From JANWHQ01 sp963775275 (GTDB taxonomy: Bacteria > Pseudomonadota > Alphaproteobacteria > Caulobacterales > Caulobacteraceae), in assembly GCA_963775275.1 (NCBI GenBank), contig CAVZII010000005.1, positions 620,001 through 684,000 on the forward strand: DNA of 64,000 nucleotides, in the 5' to 3' direction. Of this stretch, positions 1 through 6,659 are shown piece by piece. Within the stretch, counting starts at the first letter, position 1; every line of letters begins with the position of its first letter. The notes under the pieces were generated by a model. That model was not told where the DNA came from and searched no databases. It worked only from the letters and a program-made list of their open reading frames with translations. A program made the translations under genes and the position numbers.

Positions 1-990
1 GAGCGGGCGCACGCTGAAGCGGCCCTTGGCGTAGATGGCCGCGATCCGCTCGACGTAATGCAGCCAGCGCACGATCACCCGGTCGGCGGCCACCCAGACC
101 GCCGCCAGCGTCGCGAAGAAGGCGATCAGGGGGAAGATGACGCTGGAGAGGATGTTGAGCCGCGCCCAGGAGAAGACGCCGGGCGAGGGCGTGGACAGGA
201 CCGCGAAGATGTCGCCGCCGAGGAGCGGGGTGACGGTGAAGACCCTCGGCTGGCCGGCCCGGTCGCGGCCGTAGTAGAGCAGCGAGCCCGAGTCGAGGGC
301 CCGGCTCGCCCAGCGCCGGGGCAGCAGGTTGAAGCCGCTGACCGAGGTCTGGGTCAGGATGGCGCCGGAGCCGTCGACCAGCTCGACCTCGGTGTCGGGC
401 GGCGCGGCGGCGCTGACCTGGGGCCTGAGGCTCGCCAGGCTGATGAAGCCCGCCAGCGCCCCCTCGAAGCCGCCCTTGTCGTCCTCGGCGCGGGTGGCGA
501 CCATCAGGGCCGGCTCGGAGACATAGCCCCTGGGCGGCGCCGCCTGCATGACCGACGCCTCGCCCTGCTCGAGGCGCAGGAACCAGGACGCCTTGGCGCG
601 GCCGCGGTCGCCGGAGACGTTGTCGGAGGCGCATTCCACCCGGCCCAGGCGATCCAGCCGCACGAGGTTGATGACGCCCGGCGTGTGCGCCATCAGCTCA
701 CGCAGGCGCGGCGCGCACTGGACCCCCACCGTGCTCGGCGTGACGGTCTGCAGCACCACCGTGGCGCTGTCGATGCGCGCGCGGGCGGCGGCGACGCTGC
801 GCACGGCGGCGGCTGTCAGGCTGGCCCGGCGCTCCTGGGCCTCCTTGTGGAAGGCGATGGCCGACTGGACCGCGCCCAGCACCAGCACGGGCAGCAGGGC
901 GATGGCCATGGCCCCGCCAAGGCGCACGCGAATCCCGAGCGGCGCTCCGGTCCTCGGGCCCAGGCGCTTCGGCAGGCTCCAGAGTTGCAT
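1..990 (-). CDS. phyK: PhyK-type sensor histidine kinase, N-terminal part (cut by window edge)
   Basis: This is the N-terminal 330 codons of a membrane sensor kinase; the catalytic part lies beyond the window. A membrane helix is visible near residues 27-48, then a periplasmic sensing domain of about 225 residues, a second helix near 273-297, and a HAMP-like stretch. In Caulobacter the kinase beside sigT is PhyK, an HWE-family kinase that phosphorylates PhyR to start the general stress response. The ATG lies only 4 bp after the sigT stop, so the two are probably cotranscribed. The identity rests on gene order and topology, because the kinase domain cannot be seen. Confidence 0.85.
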   Translation of the reverse strand, partial: MQLWSLPKRLGPRTGAPLGIRVRLGGAMAIALLPVLVLGAVQSAIAFHKEAQERRASLTAAAVRSVAAARARIDSATVVLQTVTPSTVGVQCAPRLRELMAHTPGVINLVRLDRLGRVECASDNVSGDRGRAKASWFLRLEQGEASVMQAAPPRGYVSEPALMVATRAEDDKGGFEGALAGFISLASLRPQVSAAAPPDTEVELVDGSGAILTQTSVSGFNLLPRRWASRALDSGSLLYYGRDRAGQPRVFTVTPLLGGDIFAVLSTPSPGVFSWARLNILSSVIFPLIAFFATLAAVWVAADRVIVRWLHYVERIAAIYAKGRFSVRPL

Positions 991-994
991 GGCG

Positions 995-1623
995 TCACCT
1001 GTTCGAGCTGAGGCGCTCCGCGTCGGCCAGGATCGCGCCCATGGCGTCGCTCGCGGAGCCGCCGTCGCGCTCGTAGGCGCCCGCCTCGAGGATGGCCTGC
1101 AGGGCCTTGCGCGCACGGCTGACGCGGCTCTTCACCGTGCCGACCGCGCAGGCGCAGATCTCGGCCGCCTCCTCGTAGGCGAAGCCGCCGGCGCCCACCA
1201 GGATCAGCGCCTCGCGCTGCTCGGGGGGAGCTGACTGAGCCCGAGCCTGAGCTCGTCGAGCGCCACGGGCGCCTCGGGATTGTCGACCGCCACCAAGGTC
1301 CGCTCGGCGGCCTCCTGGTCGAGCTGGGTCTGGCGCCAGGCGCGGCGCTTGTCGGAGTAGAACTGGTTGCGCAGGATCATGAAGGTCCAGGCCTTCATGT
1401 TGGTGCCCATCTGGAAGGAGGCCCGCGCGTCCCAGGCCTTCATCATCGCCTCCTGGGCCAGGTCGTCGGCCGCGGAGGGATCGCCGGTGAGGGTGCGCGC
1501 GAAGGCGCGAAGGTGCGGGATCAGCCCGATCAGCTCATGCTTGAACTCGCTGTCGGGATCCGTCGCCGCCGGGGCCCCGTCGGCCTGGACCCGCGGGCGG
1601 CCGTGGGGGGTGGGGGCCGCCAT
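995..1623 (-). CDS. sigT: EcfG/SigT general stress sigma factor (frameshifted)
   Basis: An ECF sigma factor of the EcfG group. Region 2 is visible as DDLAQEAMMKAWDARASF and region 4 as the helix-turn-helix around CAVGTVKSRVSRARKALQ. NepR holds it inactive; phosphorylated PhyR releases it to read GGAAC-N16-CGTT promoters. As written the frame breaks in a run of six G on the plus strand (1223-1228). One more base restores LPPEQREALILVGAGG, the usual region 4 start, and joins two open frames (1204-1623 and 995-1198). The ATG overlaps the nepR stop (TGATG). The break is either an assembly error or a homopolymer mutation in a master stress regulator. Confidence 0.88.
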
Positions 1624-1805
1624 CAGCGCTTGCCCGCCTCCGGGTCATCGGCGCGGCGCAGGATGTCGAGGAATTCGTCCGGGACCGGCTCGTTGACGAT
1701 GGTGTCGAACATCTGCCGCAGCCGTACGCCGATCGCCTGCTGACGAAGCCGGGCCTCGTCGAGACCGGCGTTCGTCTTGCGGCGATCTGGCGACTGCTCG
1801 ATCAT
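1623..1805 (-). CDS. nepR: NepR anti-sigma factor
   Basis: A 60-residue protein containing the NepR core around RLRQMFDTIVNEPVPDEFLD. NepR binds and silences EcfG-type sigma factors and is titrated by phosphorylated PhyR, whose N-terminal domain mimics the sigma factor. I chose the ATG at 1805, which has an AAGAGG upstream and gives the family's usual length. A TTG at 1832 would add nine residues. The gene overlaps sigT by a TGATG junction and is first in the nepR-sigT-phyK operon, opposite phyR. Confidence 0.9.
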   Translation of the reverse strand: MIEQSPDRRKTNAGLDEARLRQQAIGVRLRQMFDTIVNEPVPDEFLDILRRADDPEAGKR

Positions 1806-1875
1806 CAGCCTCTTGTCACGTTCATCCAACAATGCACTCCCCCGCTGCGTAGCAATCGAGCGTCCCGGGTGCTAG

Positions 1876-1900
1876 AACTCGCCTGCAACACCCGGGTTCC
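1876..1900 (-). promoter_or_regulatory. EcfG-type promoter of nepR-sigT
   Basis: On the minus strand GGAAC (1900-1896) is followed after 16 bases by AGTT (1879-1876). This is one base off the EcfG consensus GGAAC-N16-CGTT and lies about 70 bp upstream of nepR. It fits the autoregulation known for this operon. Confidence 0.7.
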
Positions 1901-1940
1901 TTCCTTGGAACGCGATTTGGCGAAAGACGCCAGCCCTTCG

Positions 1941-1965
1941 GGAACCTGAAGCCCGATCTTGCGTT
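1941..1965 (+). promoter_or_regulatory. EcfG-type promoter of phyR
   Basis: GGAAC at 1941-1945, a 16-base spacer and CGTT at 1962-1965 form a perfect EcfG promoter 34 bp before the phyR start. It would let SigT amplify its own activator. Confidence 0.88.
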
Positions 1966-1998
1966 CCATCGCGGCGGACGTCCTTGTTCGGAGGGGTA

Positions 1999-2811
1999 AT
2001 GAGTCTTCTCGAGCGGCTGGCGCCGCATCTGCCCTATATCCGCCGGTACGCACGGGCCCTGACGGGCGACCAGCGCACCGGCGACAACTATGTCCGGGTG
2101 GCGCTGGAAGCGCTGGCCGCGGGCGAGACGGCGCTCGACGCCCGGCTGACGCCCAGGGTGGCGCTCTACCACGTGTTCCACGCCATCTGGCAGACCTCGG
2201 GCGCCCAGCTGGAGAATGGCGAGGACGAGGACGAGGCCACGCCGACGCAGGCCAGCGATCCGGCCGGGCGGCTGATGAAGATCGCCCCGCGCTCGCGCCA
2301 GGCGTTCCTCCTGACCGCGCTGGAGGGCTTCACGCCCAGCGAGACGGCCCAGATCCTGGACACCAGCTTCGACGACGTGGAGCGGTTGATCGGCGAGGCC
2401 CAGAGGGAGATCGACGAGGAGCTGGCGACCCAGGTCCTGATCATCGAGGACGAGCCGGTGATCGCCGCCGACATCGAGGGCCTGGTCCGCGACCTCGGCC
2501 ACGAGGTGCTGGAGATCGCCGCCACCCGCAGGGAGGCGTCCGAGGCGGCCCTGCGCCGGCGCCCGGGCCTGGTGCTGGCGGACATCCAGCTGGCGGACGG
2601 CTCCTCGGGCATCGACGCGGTGAAGGACATCCTCGGCCAGTTCGACGTGCCGGTGATCTTCATCACCGCCTTCCCCGAGCGGCTGCTGACCGGCGAACGG
2701 CCCGAGCCGACCTTCCTGATCACCAAGCCCTTCCAGCCCGAGACGGTGAAGGCGGCGATCGGCCAGGCCCTGTTCTTCCACCCCGGCCGCGACCCGGCCC
2801 GCGCGGCGTAG
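1999..2811 (+). CDS. phyR: PhyR general stress response regulator (anti-anti-sigma)
   Basis: A 270-residue PhyR. Residues 1 to about 140 are the EcfG-like domain (opening MSLLERLAPHLPYIRRYARA), which captures NepR once the protein is phosphorylated. The C-terminal half is a receiver starting near VLIIEDEPVI (residue 145), with phospho-acceptor Asp195 in LADIQLADG and the conserved Lys in ITKPF. I chose ATG 1999 because GGAGGGG lies at 1989-1995; an upstream TTG at 1984 would overlap that ribosome site. It is divergent from nepR-sigT-phyK, the standard arrangement in Caulobacterales. Confidence 0.97.
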   Translation: MSLLERLAPHLPYIRRYARALTGDQRTGDNYVRVALEALAAGETALDARLTPRVALYHVFHAIWQTSGAQLENGEDEDEATPTQASDPAGRLMKIAPRSRQAFLLTALEGFTPSETAQILDTSFDDVERLIGEAQREIDEELATQVLIIEDEPVIAADIEGLVRDLGHEVLEIAATRREASEAALRRRPGLVLADIQLADGSSGIDAVKDILGQFDVPVIFITAFPERLLTGERPEPTFLITKPFQPETVKAAIGQALFFHPGRDPARAA

Positions 2812-3065
2812 GGACACGCGGCGCAGGGACACGGGGCGTCAAAGGCGGGTCCGCGGACCGCGCCAAGGGAACGATCCGGTCAGCCGTCGGACGAGCTGTG
2901 CCTGCCTGAGCGCGCGCTCGTGTGTGGTTCGTGGTCGAGTCCTGCATGAGCCCCAGGCGGCCGCAGCGCCGGAAGCGGGGTCCACGAAGCACACGAACGA
3001 CACGAACGGGATCCAAGACGACCGCTCTGCAGCTTCCGGGATGGCGACGCAGATGCGGGCGGGCT
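2812..3065. repeat. Intergenic dispersed repeat (CGTTCGTG family, copy 1)
   Basis: This gene-free stretch holds a copy of a dispersed repeat. GGTTCGTGGTC near 2927 faces GTCCACGAAGCACACGAAC and CGACACGAAC up to about 3008. The same words, as a cleaner 17-bp inverted repeat, recur at 20157-20255. I see no credible gene here; a 76-codon frame across it has no ribosome site or recognisable content. Confidence 0.5.
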
Positions 3066-3090
3066 GGAACGACGGCCATGGCGCGGCGTT
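3066..3090 (+). promoter_or_regulatory. EcfG-type promoter upstream of DUF1328 gene
   Basis: GGAAC (3066-3070), 16 bases, CGTT (3087-3090): a perfect match. The next gene on this strand is the DUF1328 gene at 3240, so its leader would be about 140 bases and would contain the CTAG-bounded hairpin element that begins two bases after the -10. Confidence 0.75.
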
Positions 3091-3091
3091 G

Positions 3092-3211
3092 CTAGTGCTG
3101 CGACTTAAACGAATGGTCCACCATTCGTTTGAGCCTGGCAGCACAAGTCTTTGAATTCGTGCATCGAACCACAGACGGATGATGAATCATCCGTCTGCTA
3201 CGATGCACTAG
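3092..3211. repeat. CTAG-bounded double-hairpin element, copy 1
   Basis: The segment starts CTAGTG and ends CACTAG. It holds two perfect hairpins: AAACGAATGGT / ACCATTCGTTT (3107-3117 and 3120-3130) and CAGACGGATGAT / ATCATCCGTCTG (3172-3183 and 3186-3197), separated by an AT-richer spacer. The second stem is flanked by TGCATCG / CGATGCA. The layout matches the element at 31281-31446, although the stem sequences differ. It carries no gene and looks like a small non-autonomous palindromic element. Confidence 0.6.
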
Positions 3212-3239
3212 GGCAAGGCGTCACCTTGGAGTCGCACCC

Positions 3240-3413
3240 ATGCTCGGCTGGTCCCTCACCTTCGCCATCCTCGCCATCCTGGCGGGCCTGCTCGGTTTCT
3301 TCGTGCTGGCCAGCCTGGCCGCCGCGATCGCCAAGATCCTGTTCGTGATCTTCCTGGTGCTGCTGGTGGCGAGCTTCGTCGTGCGGGCGTTCCGCGGCCA
3401 GTCGGTGGTGTAG
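3240..3413 (+). CDS. DUF1328 small membrane protein
   Basis: A 57-residue protein made of two hydrophobic segments (about residues 5-25 and 30-48), opening MLGWSLTFAILAILAGLLGF and ending in a basic tail. This is the DUF1328 family of tiny inner-membrane proteins with no established function, often stress-induced. GGAG precedes the ATG at a 9-base spacing. The EcfG promoter at 3066 places it in the general stress regulon, with a hairpin element in its leader. A paralogue lies at 13976-14146. Confidence 0.85.
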   Translation: MLGWSLTFAILAILAGLLGFFVLASLAAAIAKILFVIFLVLLVASFVVRAFRGQSVV

Positions 3414-3473
3414 CGCCCAGGTCCGCCCCCTTCCCGGCATTCCGGGGGTTCGGACATCCCCAGGGGTCGAAGA

Positions 3474-3722
3474 TCAGGATCGCGGCGCAGCGCCCGCCAC
3501 GCCGGCGGGCGTCGCCTGGGCCACCGCGCCGTCGCTTGCGGACAAGGTCTCCTGGCCGCCGCGCGGGCCGCCGAGCCAGCCTGAATAGAAGGCCCAGGCG
3601 CCGAAGAGGGCGATCAGGACGAGCAGGGTGGACGCGACCAGGATCGCGAGGGCGTGCAGGCCGCGGCGGGCCTGACGGGCATGGGTGACATCGAGCTCGG
3701 GCGCGTGATCCTGGCTGCTCAT
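3474..3722 (-). CDS. Small single-pass membrane protein under EcfG promoter
   Basis: An 82-residue protein with a polar N-terminus (MSSQDHAPELDVTHARQ), one membrane helix near residues 20-42 (LHALAILVASTLLVLIALFG) and an Ala/Gly/Ser-rich tail, so probably a single-pass inner-membrane protein. I chose ATG 3722 for the GGAGG five bases upstream. A perfect EcfG promoter lies 39 bp upstream (3761-3786), so it is a likely stress-response gene. I do not recognise the family; a function cannot be named. Confidence 0.65.
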   Translation of the reverse strand: MSSQDHAPELDVTHARQARRGLHALAILVASTLLVLIALFGAWAFYSGWLGGPRGGQETLSASDGAVAQATPAGVAGAAPRS

Positions 3723-3760
3723 GAAGGCCTCCGTCGAGCGCCCCCTCGCCGGGTCCGGGA

Positions 3761-3786
3761 AACGCACCGGGGGCGTCCGCCGTTCC
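3761..3786 (-). promoter_or_regulatory. EcfG-type promoter of the small membrane protein gene
   Basis: On the minus strand GGAAC (3786-3782), 17 bases, CGTT (3764-3761). It points at the gene starting at 3722 and is back-to-back with the plus-strand promoter at 3835. Confidence 0.8.
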
Positions 3787-3834
3787 CCGCCGCCGGGACT
3801 GCAGGCGCCCCGTCAAATTTCGCAACGGCGGACG

Positions 3835-3859
3835 GGAACCAAGGGCGGGCTGATCAGTT
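3835..3859 (+). promoter_or_regulatory. EcfG-like promoter of candidate sRNA
   Basis: GGAAC (3835-3839), 16 bases, AGTT (3856-3859). The -10 is the same AGTT variant found ahead of nepR. No coding gene follows; the transcript would begin near 3866 and run into a strong terminator ending at 3982. Confidence 0.65.
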
Positions 3860-3865
3860 TTGATG

Positions 3866-3982
3866 TCTGCGGAGGCGGCGACGCCCCCCCCGACTTGAGG
3901 CCGGCTCTGCCGGCCAGCCGCCTCCGCACCTCAATCTCGATGATGCAGACTGAGGGCGGGCCGCTTCGGCGGCCCGCCCTTT
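3866..3982 (+). ncRNA. Candidate stress-response sRNA (GsrN-like)
   Basis: About 117 bases with an EcfG-like promoter and an intrinsic terminator but no open frame. The 5' part folds into a long stem, GCGGAGGCGGC (3869-3879) with GCCGCCTCCGC (3917-3927). The enclosed loop carries eight consecutive C (3884-3891) and a sub-hairpin GGCCGGC/GCCGGCC (3899-3915). The 3' end is an 11-bp stem with a TTCG loop. In Caulobacter the SigT-controlled sRNA GsrN acts through an exposed 5' loop on mRNA leaders such as katG. The promoter, the size, the C-rich loop and the position beside the GSR locus fit a GsrN homologue. That identity is inference; I cannot align it here. Confidence 0.6.
3954..3982 (+). terminator. 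Rho-independent terminator of the sRNA
   Basis: GGGCGGGCCGC (3954-3964), a TTCG loop, and GCGGCCCGCCC (3969-3979) form a perfect 11-bp stem followed by TTT. It is the only strong terminator in the GSR region. Confidence 0.8.
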
Positions 3983-4133
3983 CCTCATGGATCGGCGCAA
4001 GCGGATCGCACCCACCCGCCCGAGCCTTGCGCCGTTGGCCCCAAGGCGAGGACGCCCCGCAGGACGCCCGGAATCGAAACGGCTCCCCCGGCCAGGCCGG
4101 AGGAGCCGTCGAGGCTTGGCGGGGTCGCGCGCG

Positions 4134-4466
4134 TCAGTCGCGCGGCCGGCCGTCCTCCCAATAGTATCGATGGTCGCGGCGGTCGTAGTAGTAGTAGCGG
4201 TGCGCCCGACGGTCGTAGTACTCGCGGTGGTTGCCGCAGCCGCCGACGTCCGCGCAGCCCTTGGCCGCCCCGATGGCCCCGCCGGCCGCCGCGCCGATCA
4301 GGGCGCCGGTGGCGGCGTTGCCCGAGCCGGTGTTGTTGCCGATGACCGCGCCGGCGAGCGCGCCGAGCGCGGCGCCGCCGAGCGCGCTGTTCTGGACGTG
4401 AGGGTCGTCCGAGCAGGCCGTCACGAGGACGGCCGCGGCCGCCAGTCCGATCCACTTCGCATGCAT
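4134..4466 (-). CDS. Glycine-zipper lipoprotein
   Basis: A 110-residue lipoprotein. The signal peptide ends in a lipobox, VLVTACSD, with Cys about 18. A glycine zipper follows, GGAALGALAGAVIGNNTGSG and GALIGAAAGGAIGAAKG, and then a Tyr/Arg/His-rich tail. Such OsmB/YMGG-like lipoproteins sit in the outer membrane and are typically osmotic or envelope stress induced. A perfect EcfG promoter lies at 4499-4524 on the same strand. The EcfG promoter of the lipid kinase operon lies 10 bp away and points the other way. Confidence 0.85.
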   Translation of the reverse strand: MHAKWIGLAAAAVLVTACSDDPHVQNSALGGAALGALAGAVIGNNTGSGNAATGALIGAAAGGAIGAAKGCADVGGCGNHREYYDRRAHRYYYYDRRDHRYYWEDGRPRD

Positions 4467-4498
4467 CTGCGGTCTCCTTCGATTGGCGTAGCCCCAAC

Positions 4499-4524
4499 AA
4501 CGCGGCCTTGCGCATGGGAGTTCC
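4499..4524 (-). promoter_or_regulatory. EcfG-type promoter of the glycine-zipper lipoprotein
   Basis: On the minus strand GGAAC (4524-4520), 17 bases, CGTT (4502-4499), 33 bp upstream of the start codon. Confidence 0.82.
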
Positions 4525-4534
4525 GTTCCGAGGA

Positions 4535-4559
4535 GGAACTCGACCGTGGCCGGCCCGTT
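4535..4559 (+). promoter_or_regulatory. EcfG-type promoter of the lipid kinase operon
   Basis: GGAAC (4535-4539), 16 bases, CGTT (4556-4559). It is divergent from the promoter at 4499-4524, with only 10 bp between the two -35 elements, and points to the short frame at 4598, the lipid kinase and the phosphoesterase. Confidence 0.8.
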
Positions 4560-4597
4560 AGCTCGGGCGGAAGGGCGGGCCGGACCCGAGGCCGGCC

Positions 4598-4729
4598 ATG
4601 GACGCGCACATGGACTGTTTCAGACGCCGCGAGGCGGCGGCCCGCGCGGGCGAGGCCGACGGGCCCGCCGACGAGCGCGACCGGCCGGATCCGGCGCCGG
4701 AAGGGCCGCGCGCGCGGACGCGCCGATGA
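4598..4729 (+). CDS. Possible small leader protein, 43 aa
   Basis: An ATG frame of 43 codons, Arg/Ala/Asp-rich, that starts about 38 bp after the EcfG -10 and ends in an ATGA overlap with the next gene. The overlap hints at translational coupling to the lipid kinase, which lacks its own good ribosome site. No hydrophobic segment or known motif is visible, and the ribosome site is weak. It could also be plain leader sequence. Confidence 0.35.
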   Translation: MDAHMDCFRRREAAARAGEADGPADERDRPDPAPEGPRARTRR

Positions 4730-5652
4730 TCGGGACCGCCCCGGCGCGCCGCGATGTCCCGGCGCCTGCGCGCCCGCGCCCGGAGCGCGCGGCGGTGCTG
4801 ATCAACCCGGCGGCCGGACGGGCGAGCCCGGGCGACGGGGAGGCGGCGGTCAGGATCCTCGAGGACCACGGGCTGAAGACGCGGCTGCACACGGTGAAGC
4901 CGGCGCGCCTGGACCAGGCCCTGGCGGCGGCGCTGGCCGGAGGGCCGGACCTGCTGGTGATCCTGGCGGGCGACGGCACGGCGCGCGCAGCGGCCAGCGC
5001 CTGCGGACCGGCGGGGCCCCTGGTCGCGCCGCTGCCCGGGGGGACGATGAACATCCTGCCTTACGCCCTCTATGGCCGGGTCGGCTGGCGCGCGGCGCTG
5101 GAGTCGGCGCTGGAGCTGGGGGTCGAGACCCCGGTGTCGGGCGGCAGGGCGGGCGGACGGGCCTTCCATGTGGCGGCGATCCTGGGGGCGGCGGCGAGGT
5201 TCGCCGAGGCGCGCGAGGCGGCGCGGGCGCGGCGGCTGGGCCTGGCCTTCAGGCGGGCGCGCGCGGCGATGCGGCGCGCATTCGCATCGAGCCTGCGCTT
5301 CCAGCTGGACGGCGGGCCGACGGGCAAGGCGCTGGCCCTGGCCCTGACCTGTCCCCTGACCTCGACGGCGATGGAGGGCGGCGAGGCGGCGCTCGAGGCC
5401 GCGGCGCTGAACCCGCACGATGCGGCGGAGGCGGCGCGGCTGGGACTGCGCGCCCTGTTGAGCCGCGTCGCCGGGGACTGGCGGGACGACCCGGCGGTGG
5501 AGACGCGGCGATGCCGTTCGGCCAGGGCTTGGTCCGGCGGCAGGATCGCGGCCATACTGGACGGCGAGCCCATGCGTCTTGGCCGCACCGTGAGGATCGA
5601 GTTCGTCCCGGTCGCCTTCCACGCCCTGGCCCCGCCGAGGGCGCCGGCGTGA
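4726..5652 (+). CDS. Diacylglycerol/lipid kinase family protein
   Basis: A 308-residue protein with the DAGK catalytic fold (PF00781). It shows AVLINPAAGRASPGDGE near the start, the nucleotide-binding VILAGDGTARAAASA (GDGT) about 90 residues in, and LPGGTMNILPYALYG, the family's PGGTxN motif. Members phosphorylate diacylglycerol or related lipids at the inner membrane. The start at 4726 follows the ATGA overlap with the short upstream frame; an in-frame start at 4546 would give an Arg/Gly-rich extension with no family support. Its stop overlaps the phosphoesterase start, so the two are probably cotranscribed from the EcfG promoter at 4535. Confidence 0.85.
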   Translation: MIGTAPARRDVPAPARPRPERAAVLINPAAGRASPGDGEAAVRILEDHGLKTRLHTVKPARLDQALAAALAGGPDLLVILAGDGTARAAASACGPAGPLVAPLPGGTMNILPYALYGRVGWRAALESALELGVETPVSGGRAGGRAFHVAAILGAAARFAEAREAARARRLGLAFRRARAAMRRAFASSLRFQLDGGPTGKALALALTCPLTSTAMEGGEAALEAAALNPHDAAEAARLGLRALLSRVAGDWRDDPAVETRRCRSARAWSGGRIAAILDGEPMRLGRTVRIEFVPVAFHALAPPRAPA

Positions 5653-6478
5653 CCGGCGAGGCGCCGTTGCGGCTGCTGCACCTCAGCGACATCCATTTCG
5701 GCTGCGAGAACCGGCCCGCGCTGGACGCGGCCACGGCCTGGGCCCAGGAGGGCCGGTTCGACCTGGTGGCGGTGACCGGCGACATCACCCAGGAGGGTCG
5801 GCTCGGGGAGTTCGAGACGGCCAGGGCGTGGCTGGAGCTGCTGCCGGCCCCCCGGCTGTGCACGCCCGGCAACCACGACACGCCCTACTTCGATCTGGCG
5901 GCGCGGCTGGCCGCGCCCTGGGCGCGCTACGAGGACTTCATCGGGCCGCGCGCCTTCGCGAGCGCCGCCGGGCCCGGCCTCGCGGCGGTGACGATGAACA
6001 CGGCCCGCGGCGCGCAGCCGCGGCTGAACTGGTCCAAGGGCCAGGCGCGGGCGGCGGACGCGCGCGCGGCCGGCGAGACGCTGGCGGGCGGCGGGACGGC
6101 GCTGAAGGTGCTCGTCTGCCACCATCCGCTGGTGGAGGTGACGCACGGGCCGATGACCGGGCGGGTCTGGGGCGGGCGGCGGGCGGCGCGGATCCTGGCC
6201 GAAGCCGGCGCGGACCTGATCCTGACCGGGCACGTGCACATGCCCTTCGCGCACGCCATGCCGTTCGGCGACGGGCGCACCTATAACGTCGGGGCCTCGA
6301 CCCTGTCGCTGCGCGAGCGGGGCAGCCCGGCCGGGTTCAATGTGATCGAGGCGGACGCGGCGCAGATCCAGGTGAGGGCGCTGGGCTGGACCGGGACCCG
6401 GTTCGAGGTCGAGCGCAGCTGGGGCTTCGAGCGGCGGGGGGCGAGCCGATGGGGCGCGCCATCCGCCCTTCGGGATGA
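5649..6478 (+). CDS. Metallophosphoesterase family protein
   Basis: A calcineurin-like phosphoesterase. Metal-binding motifs appear in order: LHLSDIHFG, VTGDITQEG, TPGNHDTPY, VCHHPLVEV and LTGHVHMPF. The GTG start overlaps the lipid kinase stop by three bases. The enzyme core ends near residue 262 (FEVERSWGFERRG), but no stop follows in that frame: it runs on, antisense, into the WD40 array. A one-base gain in the G-run near 6436-6441 would give a stop at 6478, which I used as the likely end. The substrate is unknown; cotranscription with a lipid kinase suggests a membrane-lipid or nucleotide role in stress. Confidence 0.8.
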
Positions 6479-6659
6479 GACCGACGTCGGGGTGGCATTC
6501 GAACGGCATGACGAGCGGCAGGCCGCCCGGCGTCGAGAGACCGGGCAAGGCCCACTGCAGGCGCCGCCAAGCCGTCTCAGAGGCGAACACAGGCGCCATC
6601 GCGGGTCCCGCCAGGCGACAGAGCTCCCCGCCGCGGAACAGCGCGCAACGGTAGAGCTC

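Noticed and set aside
2924..3154. 76-codon plus-strand frame between phyR and the DUF1328 gene
   Set aside because: Crosses a dispersed repeat, a promoter and a hairpin element; no ribosome site.
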